Source: Mannheimia sp. USDA-ARS-USMARC-1261
GTDB taxonomy: Bacteria > Pseudomonadota > Gammaproteobacteria > Enterobacterales > Pasteurellaceae
Assembly (NCBI RefSeq): GCF_000521605.1
Contig: NZ_CP006942.1
Location: 2,170,001-2,234,000, forward strand
Direction: 5' to 3'
Length of the DNA: 64,000 nt
In this document: in pieces, positions 19,087 through 27,426 of the stretch
Layout: every line of letters starts with the position of its first letter
How positions within the stretch are numbered: the stretch's first letter is position 1
Program-made: the position numbers and the translations under genes
Notes under the pieces: generated by a model
What the model was told of the DNA's origin: nothing
Database searches by the model: none
The model's input: only the letters and a program-made list of their open reading frames with translations

Positions 19087-19113
19087 AAAAATACCCTCTT
19101 TAACAGAGGGTAT
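19087..19113 (-). terminator. Hairpin with T-run between fabA and comN, covering the comN SD
   Basis: Minus strand: ATACCCTCT-GTTAA-AGAGGGTAT-TTTT then ATG of comN. Nine-pair stem and U-run make it a plausible terminator for upstream fabA transcripts; the 3' arm is also the only SD-like sequence for comN. A -10-like TATAAG (19114-19119) would start transcription inside the 5' arm. Confidence 0.6.
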
Positions 19114-19153
19114 CTTATAATTTAAGAGGATTTTGTAAATGAAAAAAATTTAA

Positions 19154-19176
19154 TTTTTCGACGCAGATCGCAAAAT
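19154..19176 (-). promoter_or_regulatory. CRP-S (competence) site upstream of comNOPQ
   Basis: Minus strand ATTTTGCGATCTGCGTCGAA then AAA: TGCGA-N6-TCGAA core. Lies in the 99-base gap between fabA and comN, about 58-61 bases from the predicted start of transcription, the class I CRP distance. Confidence 0.85.
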
Positions 19177-19185
19177 CAGCTTTTA

Positions 19186-19716
19186 TTAGAATGATGTTGT
19201 ATCTTGGAATAAGCCCACTTTTAAATCTGTTGCGGTGTAAATTATACGCCCATCAACTTCTACTTCACCATCAGCTACGCCCATCACTAATTTACGATTT
19301 ACGACACGCTTCATATGAATACGGTAGGTTACTTTTTTTGCTGTTGGCAAAATTTGACCGGTAAATTTTACTTCGCCCACACCTAATGCACGACCTTTAC
19401 CTTCGCCGCCAATCCAACCAAGATAGAAACCAACTAACTGCCACATCGCATCTAAGCCCAAGCAACCCGGCATCACAGGATCATTGATAAAATGGCAGCT
19501 GAAAAACCATAAATCCGGCTTAATATCAAATTCCGCCTCAATATAGCCTTTTTCGAAATTCCCTTTCTCTGCATTCATTTCAACGATACGATCCATCATT
19601 AGCATTGGTGGGGCAGGTAATTGTGGACCGTTTTCCCCGAATAATTCTCCTTTACCTGAGAGTAGAAGCTCTTCATAAGAGTAGCTTGGTTTAATAATTG
19701 GTGTACAGTTGTTCAT
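19186..19716 (-). CDS. fabA: 3-hydroxydecanoyl-[ACP] dehydratase/isomerase
   Basis: 176 residues. Contains the hot-dog fold signature with catalytic His in [24 protein letters not shown] and the second active residue Asp in the same block. Dehydrates 3-hydroxydecanoyl-ACP and isomerises the product to cis-3-decenoyl-ACP, the branch point to unsaturated fatty acids. The fabA-lonB-matP-ompA neighbourhood equals that of E. coli. Its leader lies in 19717-19828, a gap with no other gene. Confidence 0.97.
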   Translation of the reverse strand: MNNCTPIIKPSYSYEELLLSGKGELFGENGPQLPAPPMLMMDRIVEMNAEKGNFEKGYIEAEFDIKPDLWFFSCHFINDPVMPGCLGLDAMWQLVGFYLGWIGGEGKGRALGVGEVKFTGQILPTAKKVTYRIHMKRVVNRKLVMGVADGEVEVDGRIIYTATDLKVGLFQDTTSF

Positions 19717-19828
19717 TGTTTTTAAAATCCTATAAATGGAGGGAAACCTGTTATATCAAAGGCTATGAAATATTACTGATAGTAACAGACTTTTAATTCA
19801 GTGAACAGTTGTACACTAACTTGTCGGA

Positions 19829-21466
19829 TCAGTCAAGTTTTAATTTTTTGCAAAGTTTTCTCAAAAATGAACCGCTTGTTTCTTCGTTATTGCATTCATC
19901 TAATTGCTGATGAATCAATGTAAATAATGATGATTTATTACTTTTTACCGCTTTTTCATCGTCGTAGAACTCACGCCCGAAAAGAATTTCTAATGCATCA
20001 AATACATTTTCTACCGCCCAAATTTTAAATTGATTTTGTTCGACTGCCTCGATCACATCTGCTCTTAAACTCAAATGGCTTAGGCAAGCGGCTGGAATAA
20101 TTACGCCTTGTTGTCCGCTTAATTGGCGAGCGTGGCAAATATTGAAGAAACCTTCAATCTTCTGATTAACCCCACCGACACTCAACACATTACCAAATTG
20201 GTCAATCGCTCCCGTTACCGCAATAGATTGCGGCAATGCCAATTTGGATAAGGCACTCACCAGCACGCTAAAAATCGCTAATGAGGAGCTGTCGCCATCA
20301 ATTTCCCCATAAGATTGCTCAAAGGCAATTGAGGCGGAAAACGGTAATTGGGTAGGAAGTTCCAACAAATTCGCCAAGCAGGATTGAGCAAGAATAATCC
20401 CTTTAGAATGAATATTGCCCCCCAGCTCCACTTTACGTTCAATATCGTGAATTTCCCCATCGCCATATTGCACATTACAGCTGATACGCAAAGGTTCGCC
20501 AAAGCTATGCGGAACACCTTCAAAATCAATGACTGATAAACCGTTTATTTGCCCAATTTCTTCGCCTTCTGTTTCAATATAGAGTTGATTACTGAGAATA
20601 TCTTCTACGGTATATTCATTTAGAATTGAAGATTGTTGCTCCAAATAATCAAAATAACTTTTTACTTCATTAATTTCTACTGTATTTGCATAGAAATTCT
20701 GAATACCTAATAAATGCTTTCTTAATAATGTAGGTGAAATAGAAATTAAATCCCGGCTCTCGCTTTCTCGAATATAAGCCTGTAAAAATTGATTAAGAGC
20801 AGCAGGTGTTAATCTTTTATTAATTATATTTTCTGCATAAGTCTGAATATAATTCGCCCATTCCTCTACATTATTATTTAAGGATAAATATGATTTAATT
20901 TCAGTATATTGTGCTACTTGATATAAGCTGTCATCATAAGCAGAAAGGGTTGAAATATCTTCTCTTTCGCCAATCAAAACTAACTTAAATGAGGATTTTT
21001 CTTTGGCTAGGAAATGCGGTAGATCATTAATAGAATGAGGTTCATATTCTCCAAATAATAATGCCTGCTTTAATTTATCCCATTGCGTAATATCCAATAA
21101 TAATGAATTAATATTTACAATTAAAACACCATTATTAGCTTCTTGAATTGCTCCTGTTACATATTCTGTTTTCTGTTCTCTTTCTAAAAACATATAATAA
21201 CCAAACAAATTATTTTTATTAAAATCCATTTTGGTTACTATAGAAATACTTGAATTATCTTTTTTTAAATAATCCGTCAGCTCATTAATAAATTCAGGAA
21301 AAAGCTCAGATTTAAGCACTAGCAAAGAGCCAAATTTCGCTTGCATAAATTGATCTAGAGCTTGTTTTGCTTTAGGTTGGAAATCTAAAAAATTGACTTT
21401 CTTATCTAAATCAGAGAAAGGGTATTCCACAGTTAATGCCGGGCTATTAAGTAGAAAAATGGTCAC
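19829..21466 (-). CDS. Lon-related ATP-independent-looking protease (LonB/YcbZ type)
   Basis: 545 residues with a GTG start, supported by AGAGG seven bases upstream. The N-terminal two thirds resemble a diverged AAA-like region without a clear Walker A; the C-terminal S16 protease domain (about 330-500) has the Ser-Lys dyad in EIDGDSSSLA (catalytic Ser) and GGVNQKIEGFF (catalytic Lys). Same place and type as E. coli ycbZ between fabA and matP. Usual YcbZ is a little longer (about 586). Substrates unknown. Divergent from matP, whose start lies 93 bases away. Confidence 0.88.
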   Translation of the reverse strand: MTIFLLNSPALTVEYPFSDLDKKVNFLDFQPKAKQALDQFMQAKFGSLLVLKSELFPEFINELTDYLKKDNSSISIVTKMDFNKNNLFGYYMFLEREQKTEYVTGAIQEANNGVLIVNINSLLLDITQWDKLKQALLFGEYEPHSINDLPHFLAKEKSSFKLVLIGEREDISTLSAYDDSLYQVAQYTEIKSYLSLNNNVEEWANYIQTYAENIINKRLTPAALNQFLQAYIRESESRDLISISPTLLRKHLLGIQNFYANTVEINEVKSYFDYLEQQSSILNEYTVEDILSNQLYIETEGEEIGQINGLSVIDFEGVPHSFGEPLRISCNVQYGDGEIHDIERKVELGGNIHSKGIILAQSCLANLLELPTQLPFSASIAFEQSYGEIDGDSSSLAIFSVLVSALSKLALPQSIAVTGAIDQFGNVLSVGGVNQKIEGFFNICHARQLSGQQGVIIPAACLSHLSLRADVIEAVEQNQFKIWAVENVFDALEILFGREFYDDEKAVKSNKSSLFTLIHQQLDECNNEETSGSFLRKLCKKLKLD

Positions 21467-21559
21467 AGATATGCCTCTTTATCGAAAATTTGGTTTATTA
21501 TACAGAATTCCGCTATACTTGCTAAATATAGCTTATCTTTTTCAACATTATTTACGATT

Positions 21560-22006
21560 ATGCGATACCAAAAACTCATCACACAAGAAACTACTTGGAA
21601 ATGGCAATATCTTCTCAAAAAGCATCGAGAAGGGGAAAACATTACTAAACACGAAGAACAAAGTTTAGTTGATTTAAAGGTTCAATTTCTTTCCACCTTA
21701 CAAGAGTCCCCAGAAGAAGTAGAAAAATGGATTAAGTCAGAAATGACAGCTGAACAACGAAAAAAAATGCGTCAGTCTGTTCGAGCAAAGCGAAAACGCT
21801 TTTTTAATGCTGAAAAACAAACAACCAAGAAAAAATCTATTGATTTAGAATACGCTAGCTGGTTAAGACTCTCTAAATATGCAAAAAGCCAAAACCTCAC
21901 ATTATCAGAAGCTATTATTAAATTAACTGATGAAGTTGAAAACAAACAGCTTTATTTAGAGCAAGTCGCAAAAATGAAATCCAGTTTAAAAGATTTATTA
22001 AAGTAA
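21560..22006 (+). CDS. matP: Macrodomain Ter protein MatP
   Basis: 148 residues. Contains TTWKWQYLLKKHREGENIT and a C-terminal ribbon-helix-helix plus coiled coil (SIDLEYASWLRLSKYAKSQNLTLSEAI), the DNA-binding and tetramerising parts of MatP. MatP binds matS sites around the replication terminus, condenses the Ter region and links it to the division machinery through ZapB. Located between lonB and ompA as in E. coli. No matS-like GTGACNNNGTCAC match was noticed in this window. Confidence 0.93.
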   Translation: MRYQKLITQETTWKWQYLLKKHREGENITKHEEQSLVDLKVQFLSTLQESPEEVEKWIKSEMTAEQRKKMRQSVRAKRKRFFNAEKQTTKKKSIDLEYASWLRLSKYAKSQNLTLSEAIIKLTDEVENKQLYLEQVAKMKSSLKDLLK

Positions 22007-22011
22007 AAAAG

Positions 22012-22043
22012 GAAAATGCCCGCTAACAAGCGGGCATTTTTTT
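22012..22043. terminator. Bidirectional terminator between matP and ompA
   Basis: AATGCCCGC-TAACAA-GCGGGCATT with T7 on the plus side and A-rich flank for the minus side; serves the convergent matP and ompA genes. Confidence 0.9.
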
Positions 22044-22069
22044 ATTCAATTTTACAATTGAAGAAACTA

Positions 22070-23149
22070 TTACATAGTTACTTCTTTTGAACCTTGAACT
22101 TGGATTTCAACACGACGATCTGGTGCTAAACAAGCGATTAACGCTTTACGACCTTTAACTGCATCACAAGTGTTGCCAGTTACCGGGTTTGCTTCACCGT
22201 AACCTACAGCTGTTACGTTAGCTGGATTTGCACCTTTAGAAACGATGTAGTTAGCTACAGTTTCAGCACGGCGTTGTGAAAGTTTTAAGTTTGCTGCATC
22301 TTTACCGATACGGTCTGTGTAACCATTAACTTGGATAGCTGGGTTAGCTAAACCTAAGTTAGAGATTTCTGTGTGTGCTGCATCTAAAGCTGTTGCTGCT
22401 GCAGGTTTTAAGCTTGATTTAGCAAAATCAAATAAAACATCTGAGCTGAATGCGAAGTTTTTAGTTACAACTTCAGGAGCTTCAACTGGTGCTGCACCTT
22501 GACCAAAACGGTATGTTAAACCAGCAGATACTGAGTGGATTTTTGGACTATATTGTGCATCAATCCAATCAAGGTTTGCTTTTTGACGTGCTTTATCTAA
22601 GTTACCCGCAGCCTGTAAGTATTGGTATTCAACACGAGCAGCTAATTCTGGAGTAATTGCATACTCAAGACCTGCACCTAATAATAATGAAGTCTTTAAG
22701 TTGTGAGCACGTTGATCTTTATAACCGTTGTAACCTTTGTAGTCGTTACGAACTAATGCAGCACCTACTTTACCGTAAACATCTAAGTTAGGAGCAACTT
22801 CATAGCTTGGTTTTAAACTTAAATGAGTACCGTGAGCAACGTGTTTAATTGCTTTATCTTCGCCTTCATTACCACGAACACGACCAAAATAATCATAACC
22901 TAATTCTACTGCTAAACCAACATTGTTTTGGTTTAAAATTTGGTAACCACCGAATACACCATAAGTTACAGAGTTACGGTTAATACCAAAACCTTCACCT
23001 TTGTTGTCTTTAGCATCGAATTGAGTTAAACCGTCGTGAAAAGATGCCCAACCAGCTTTAGCACCTGCATAGAAAGTGTTAGCTTGTGGAGCTGCTTGAG
23101 CTACTGCTGCAGTTGATAATACTGCTAATGCAACTAATGTTTTTTTCAT
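22070..23149 (-). CDS. ompA: Outer membrane protein A (OmpA/P5-like porin-adhesin)
   Basis: 359 residues from ATG 23149 (SD AAGAGG). Signal peptide MKKTLVALAVLSTAAVAQA. Residues about 22-215 form the eight-stranded barrel with variable surface loops, ending YRFGQGAAP; a short hinge leads to the C-terminal OmpA peptidoglycan-binding domain (FDFAKSSLKPAAATALDAA, NGYTDRIGKDAANLKLSQRRAETVANYIVSKG) including the Asp and Arg that hold diaminopimelate. Two Cys near the end (NTCDAV, IACLAP) as in other OmpA proteins. Codon use is highly biased, so it is abundant. It has a leader of about 115 bases with a hairpin. Confidence 0.96.
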   Translation of the reverse strand: MKKTLVALAVLSTAAVAQAAPQANTFYAGAKAGWASFHDGLTQFDAKDNKGEGFGINRNSVTYGVFGGYQILNQNNVGLAVELGYDYFGRVRGNEGEDKAIKHVAHGTHLSLKPSYEVAPNLDVYGKVGAALVRNDYKGYNGYKDQRAHNLKTSLLLGAGLEYAITPELAARVEYQYLQAAGNLDKARQKANLDWIDAQYSPKIHSVSAGLTYRFGQGAAPVEAPEVVTKNFAFSSDVLFDFAKSSLKPAAATALDAAHTEISNLGLANPAIQVNGYTDRIGKDAANLKLSQRRAETVANYIVSKGANPANVTAVGYGEANPVTGNTCDAVKGRKALIACLAPDRRVEIQVQGSKEVTM

Positions 23150-23192
23150 TTTGATGATCCTCTTAAATATTGTCATCGATTAAAATAAATTC

Positions 23193-23216
23193 TTAATACT
23201 TTTTATAAAGTATTAA
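23193..23216 (-). promoter_or_regulatory. Stable stem-loop in the ompA leader
   Basis: TTAATACTTT-TTAT-AAAGTATTAA, a ten-pair perfect stem in the predicted ompA 5' leader. E. coli ompA has leader hairpins that protect the message from decay; a similar role is inferred. Confidence 0.5.
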
Positions 23217-23270
23217 AACTTTAACTTTATGCTTCAACAATTAAGAAGCAAGAGAGCTAATGTCAGCGAT

Positions 23271-23276
23271 ATTATA
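23271..23276 (-). promoter_or_regulatory. Likely -10 element of the ompA promoter
   Basis: Consensus TATAAT on the minus strand; the -35 region 17 bases upstream is poor. Gives a leader of about 115 bases. Confidence 0.5.
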
Positions 23277-23329
23277 CAACAAAAAACACCCTAAAAAAGC
23301 ACTTTTTGTATAAAAATTATCTTCTGAGT

Positions 23330-23367
23330 AACATTCTTGTTCTAAATTTAGTTTGAGCAAGAATGTT
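23330..23367. repeat. 13-bp inverted repeat between divergent ompA and ydiJ
   Basis: AACATTCTTGTTC and GAGCAAGAATGTT (one G-T pair) separated by 12 AT-rich bases. The rest of the 409-base gap between ompA and ydiJ holds only the ompA leader and promoter and AT-rich sequence. No T-run follows, so an operator is as likely as a terminator. Confidence 0.55.
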
Positions 23368-23558
23368 CTAATTATCTTTCTTCGTTTTCTAAAAATCAAT
23401 TATTTTTTCCTAAGGAAATGTATATTTTAGATCATTTTTTAATCAAAAAGGTAATTATGAACAAATTTCAAACCATCCACTTCCATTTTAAATTGTTTGA
23501 ATTCTTGCTAAGATAACCAAAGTTTAATCTTATTATTTTTATCAAATCAAACACAACT

Positions 23559-26500
23559 ATGATACCTAGACTTTCTAAAGTACCCCAATTAAATACCACC
23601 GCACAGGCGTATCTAGACGAACTAGTCCACCAACATTTTAATGGCGATATTGCCTCCAGTTATGCCGATCGTTTATCGCTGGCAACCGATAACAGCGTTT
23701 ATCAACAAATTCCGCAAGCAATTCTGTTTCCGAAGTCCGTTTCTGATGTAGTGATCCTCACCAAACTTGCGCAAAAAGCGGAATATCAAGATTTAACTTT
23801 TACCCCTCGAGGTGGCGGTACCGGCACGAATGGACAATCGCTTAACAATAATATTATTGTTGATCTCTCACGCCATATGAACCAAATTTTAGAACTCAAT
23901 GTGGAAGAACGTTGGGTGCGAGTGCAAGCTGGCGTGGTAAAAGATCAACTCAACCAATTTTTAAAACCTCACGGCTTATTCTTTTCGCCCGAGCTTTCCA
24001 CCAGTAACCGTGCAACGCTAGGCGGAATGATTAACACCGATGCCTCCGGTCAAGGTTCACTACAATATGGAAAAACTTCCGCCCATATTCTTGAGATCAA
24101 ATCGGTCTTAATTAACGGCGAAATTTTAGAAACACAAGCGGTCAAATCTGCGGACTTTTTTGCAAATTTAGAAAAATTAAATCTTTCTACTTTAGGCAAA
24201 ACCCTACACTCTGAAATTTTCACCCGTTGCAGAACCTTACGCCCAACAGTATTAAGTGAATTGCCACAACTTAACCGCTTTATTACCGGCTACGATCTGA
24301 AAAATGTCTTTAATGATGATGAAAGTGAATTTAACCTCACCCGAATCTTAACCGGCTCGGAAGGCTCTCTTGCTTTTATTTGCGAAGCAAAACTGAATTT
24401 ACTCCCAATTCCAAAATATCGCACCTTAATTAATATTAAATATAACTCCTTTGATGCCGCCCTCCGCTCCGCCCCTTTTATGTTAGAGGCAAAAGCGTTG
24501 TCAGTGGAAACGGTGGATTCCAAAGTGTTGAATCTCGCCAAGCAAGACATTGTGTGGCACTCGGTATCGGATCTCTTAACCGAAGATCCGAACAACCCGA
24601 TTCTCGGTATTAATATTGTGGAATATGCCTCAAATGACCTGGCTCAAATTGAGGCTCAAGTCAAAGCCCTGTGCGAAAGCCTCGATCAAAAAATTGCAAA
24701 TCAAGAGGCTGGCATTATTGGCTATCAGCTTACTGATGATGTCAATTCCATCGAAAAAATCTACGCAATGCGGAAAAAAGCGGTGGGCTTGCTTGGCAAC
24801 GCCAAAGGTTGGGCAAAACCGATTGCCTTTGTGGAAGATACTGCCGTGCCACCGGAAAATTTAGCAGATTATATCGCAGAGTTCCGTGCATTATTAGATA
24901 GCCACAATTTGCCATACGGAATGTTCGGCCACGTGGATGCCGGCGTGCTACACGTTCGCCCGGCATTGGATTTATGCGACAAAGCCCAAGTGGAAACCTT
25001 TAAGCAGATTTCCGACCAAGTCGTCGAACTTACCGCTAAATACGGCGGTTTGATTTGGGGCGAACACGGCAAAGGGATGCGTTCTTATTATGGTGAGCGT
25101 TTCTTTGGTGAAACCTTGTGGCAAGAACTTCGCTACATCAAAACCTTATTCGATCCGCAAAATCGCTTGAACCCCGGCAAAATTTGTACGCCATTAGAGA
25201 GCGAGGCAACTCTCTACCCGATTGATTCCCAAATGCGAGCCGATTTTGACCGCCAAATTCCGATTCAAGTGCGAGAGGAATTTAAAGGGGCGATGAATTG
25301 TAACGGCAACGGCTTGTGCTTTAACTTTGATGTACATAGTACAATGTGTCCGTCTATGAAAGTGTCGGGCAACCGTCTCTATTCACCGAAAGGGCGAGCC
25401 TCTTTGGTACGTGAATGGTTACGTTTGTTAGCGGAGCAGAAAGTTGATCCAAATGATTTAATCTTCAACGCTAACAACAAAACCGCCTCGCTCACGGATT
25501 TTGTGGCGAAAATGCAAAACTCGCTCAACAAAAAGAAAGAGTACGATTTTTCACACGAAGTGAAAGCGGCAATGGATACTTGCCTTGCTTGTAAAGCCTG
25601 TGCTAGCCAATGTCCGATCAAAATTGATGTACCAACTTTTAGATCGCAATTTAATGAGCTTTACCACAGCCGCTATTTGCGTCCGCTGAAAGATTATGTG
25701 GTGTCGAATTTGGAATTTGTTGCCCCAATAATGGCGAAAAAACCGCAATTTTTTAACTTTTTCAGTACCTCAAGCTTAGCTGAAAAAGCAGCAAATAAAA
25801 CATTGGGAATGACTTATCTGCCAGCACTGTCTGTGCCAAACCTACAACATCAGTTGGTGGAAATCGGCTATCAAGGCGAGAGTTTGGAAAGCCTTGAACA
25901 GCAGGCTGCAAGCGGTCAATTTTCTGCAGAAAATCGCAAAATGCTATTTATCGTGCAAGATCCGTTTACCTCTTATTACGATGCCAAAGTGGTGGCGGAT
26001 TTTGTTACCCTCACGCAAAAACTTGGCTTTAAGCCGATTGTGCTGCCATTCAAGCCAAGTGGCAAAGCTCAACACGTTAAAGGCTTTTTGGCTAAATTTG
26101 CCAAAACCGCCAAAAACCAAGCAGATTTCCTAAACCGTGTGGCAAAACTCGGTGTGCCGATGGTGTCGGTCGATCCAGCCTTAACCCTCATTTACCGCCA
26201 AGAGTATAACGATATTCTCAAAGAGCAACGGGGCGATTTCAAAGTGCTATTAGCTCACGAGTGGTTAAAAGAGGTGATGCAAAAAGGCGAGTTAGAAAAT
26301 TGCAAAAAAACTGCGGATTCCGACCGCTTGCAATGGCATTTATTTGCTCACTGCACCGAATCCACCTCACTCCCCAACTCAATGAACGAATGGAAATCGA
26401 TTTTCGCCCACTTTGGCGAAACATTAGTGGCGGAAAATGTCGGTTGCTGCGGAATGGCAGGCACATTCGGGCACGAAACCAAACATTTAGCGATGTCAAA

Positions 26501-26651
26501 AGCGATTTATGAACAATCGTGGCAGAAAAAAATCAACGGCAAACCGCTCGAACGCTGCTTGGCCACAGGCTATTCTTGCCGTTCACAAGTGAAACGCTTT
26601 GAGCAACAGGGGATTAAGCACCCAGTTCAGGCGTTATTGGAAGTGATTTAA
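23559..26651 (+). CDS. ydiJ: YdiJ-type FAD-binding and 4Fe-4S oxidoreductase
   Basis: 1030 residues. N-terminal FAD-binding PCMH domain (PRGGGTGTNGQSLN, LGGMINTDASGQGS), FAD-linked oxidase C-terminal domain (GHVDAGVLHVRPALD, WGEHGKGMRS, FDPQNRLNPGKI), then a ferredoxin-like part (CNGNGLCFNFD, DTCLACKACASQCPI) and a CCG domain (VGCCGMAGTFGHE). This is the single-chain architecture of YdiJ, a membrane-associated 2-hydroxyacid dehydrogenase; related enzymes oxidise D-2-hydroxyglutarate or D-lactate and pass electrons to quinone. menI follows, separated by an unusual gap carrying a small peptide gene. Substrate not decided here. Confidence 0.9.
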   Translation: MIPRLSKVPQLNTTAQAYLDELVHQHFNGDIASSYADRLSLATDNSVYQQIPQAILFPKSVSDVVILTKLAQKAEYQDLTFTPRGGGTGTNGQSLNNNIIVDLSRHMNQILELNVEERWVRVQAGVVKDQLNQFLKPHGLFFSPELSTSNRATLGGMINTDASGQGSLQYGKTSAHILEIKSVLINGEILETQAVKSADFFANLEKLNLSTLGKTLHSEIFTRCRTLRPTVLSELPQLNRFITGYDLKNVFNDDESEFNLTRILTGSEGSLAFICEAKLNLLPIPKYRTLINIKYNSFDAALRSAPFMLEAKALSVETVDSKVLNLAKQDIVWHSVSDLLTEDPNNPILGINIVEYASNDLAQIEAQVKALCESLDQKIANQEAGIIGYQLTDDVNSIEKIYAMRKKAVGLLGNAKGWAKPIAFVEDTAVPPENLADYIAEFRALLDSHNLPYGMFGHVDAGVLHVRPALDLCDKAQVETFKQISDQVVELTAKYGGLIWGEHGKGMRSYYGERFFGETLWQELRYIKTLFDPQNRLNPGKICTPLESEATLYPIDSQMRADFDRQIPIQVREEFKGAMNCNGNGLCFNFDVHSTMCPSMKVSGNRLYSPKGRASLVREWLRLLAEQKVDPNDLIFNANNKTASLTDFVAKMQNSLNKKKEYDFSHEVKAAMDTCLACKACASQCPIKIDVPTFRSQFNELYHSRYLRPLKDYVVSNLEFVAPIMAKKPQFFNFFSTSSLAEKAANKTLGMTYLPALSVPNLQHQLVEIGYQGESLESLEQQAASGQFSAENRKMLFIVQDPFTSYYDAKVVADFVTLTQKLGFKPIVLPFKPSGKAQHVKGFLAKFAKTAKNQADFLNRVAKLGVPMVSVDPALTLIYRQEYNDILKEQRGDFKVLLAHEWLKEVMQKGELENCKKTADSDRLQWHLFAHCTESTSLPNSMNEWKSIFAHFGETLVAENVGCCGMAGTFGHETKHLAMSKAIYEQSWQKKINGKPLERCLATGYSCRSQVKRFEQQGIKHPVQALLEVI

Positions 26652-26679
26652 GGTTGAAATATCAGCAGAAAGGGCTTAG

Positions 26680-26712
26680 AATAAAAAGTGAGGCAGGTAG
26701 CTATCCTGCCTC
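26680..26712 (-). terminator. Terminator for the 37-residue peptide gene
   Basis: On the minus strand GAGGCAGG-ATAGCTA-CCTGCCTC then ACTTTTTATT: eight-pair GC-rich stem and U-run, only 18 bases beyond the small gene's stop. Confidence 0.75.
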
Positions 26713-26729
26713 TGTCTAGTACATATAGG

Positions 26730-26843
26730 TTATTTAGCTAATAACCCAGCTAGCAAATTAAGTACAGCTAATACTTTAATGCTAGCGGATGTTGCTATTA
26801 AGACTAGCAACGCAACCAGAAAGAAAATTTCTGATTTTCTCAC
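26730..26843 (-). CDS. Small hydrophobic membrane peptide (37 residues), candidate
   Basis: Read from GTG 26843, the product starts MRKSEIFFLVALLVLIATSA and ends VLAVLNLLAGLLAK: a charged start, one long apolar helix spanning most of the peptide, and a final Lys. The support is strong for so short a gene: an ideal SD (AAGGAGG, eight bases from the GTG), a consensus -10 TATAAT at 26933-26938, a terminator at 26680-26712 and no other use for the 336-base gap. An ATG two bases upstream is followed at once by TGA, so GTG is the start. No family recognised. Length and shape fit type I toxin peptides or small membrane regulators. Confidence 0.6.
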   Translation of the reverse strand: MRKSEIFFLVALLVLIATSASIKVLAVLNLLAGLLAK

Positions 26844-26889
26844 ATAAATCACCTCCTTAGTGCTATTTGACTAAGGCGACCAGACAAAT

Positions 26890-26925
26890 GTGCTATTGGC
26901 GTAGCACACTGTTCGCCCATAGCAC
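26890..26925 (-). promoter_or_regulatory. 5' stem-loop of the small-peptide transcript
   Basis: Minus strand GTGCTATGGGCG pairs with CGCCAATAGCAC (12 pairs, one mismatch) and begins at the predicted first base of the RNA. A second ATAGCAC lies directly before the SD (26860-26866), so two alternative helices are possible. Confidence 0.55.
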
Positions 26926-26932
26926 GGGAAGG

Positions 26933-26938
26933 ATTATA
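26933..26938 (-). promoter_or_regulatory. -10 element for the small-peptide gene
   Basis: Perfect TATAAT on the minus strand; no convincing -35. Predicted start near 26926. Confidence 0.5.
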
Positions 26939-26940
26939 CA

Positions 26941-26970
26941 AAAAAGCTGTCTATTTAGACAGCTTTTTTA
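26941..26970. terminator. Hairpin with T-run before menI
   Basis: AAAAAGCTGTCT-ATTT-AGACAGCTTTTTT, symmetric flanks. Ends plus-strand transcription from ydiJ just before menI, which then needs its own promoter or read-through. It overlaps the -35 zone of the minus-strand small gene. Confidence 0.8.
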
Positions 26971-26987
26971 TTAAACAGGAAATGATA

Positions 26988-27413
26988 ATGACCATTTGGA
27001 AACAAACTGCAACTTGCGAACAATTAAATGCTCTTAGCCAAAAATCGGCAGTGGCACATTTAGGTATTGAATTTACAGCCATCGGCGAAGATTGGATTGA
27101 AGCACAACTGATGGTAGATGAGCGTACTCAACAACCGTTTGGCGTATTGCACGGTGGCGTTTCTGCCGCCTTGGCAGAAACGACGGCTAATGCCGGGGCG
27201 TTAATGGTGTGTGAAGCACATCAAATTGCAGTCGGAATGGAACTGAATATCAGCCATTTAAAATCAATCCCTGCCGGAACAAAAGCGATTGCACGGGCAA
27301 CACCGCTGAAATTAGGGCGTGAAGTGCAGGTGTGGAATATTGATATCAAAGACGAGCAAGGTAACTTGTGTGCGGTGGCTCGTCTTTCCACCAAAACCTT
27401 AGATAAACGTTAA
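26988..27413 (+). CDS. menI: Hot-dog fold acyl-CoA thioesterase (MenI/YdiI type)
   Basis: 141 residues from ATG 26988, six bases after AGGAA (an ATG at 26982 is too close to the SD). Hot-dog thioesterase with the active-site loop FGVLHGGVSAALAETTANAGA including the catalytic Glu, and SIPAGTKAIARATPLKLGREVQVW. Likely hydrolyses 1,4-dihydroxy-2-naphthoyl-CoA in menaquinone synthesis, as E. coli YdiI does; ydiJ-ydiI are also neighbours in E. coli. Broad acyl-CoA activity is possible. Confidence 0.9.
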   Translation: MTIWKQTATCEQLNALSQKSAVAHLGIEFTAIGEDWIEAQLMVDERTQQPFGVLHGGVSAALAETTANAGALMVCEAHQIAVGMELNISHLKSIPAGTKAIARATPLKLGREVQVWNIDIKDEQGNLCAVARLSTKTLDKR

Positions 27414-27426
27414 TTTCTTATCCGCA

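Noticed and set aside
21560..22006. matS sites for MatP in the window
   Set aside because: No GTGACRNYGTCAC match was noticed by eye; a matrix search is needed to be certain.
26981..26990. menI start at 26982
   Set aside because: It touches the SD directly; ATG 26988 has correct spacing.
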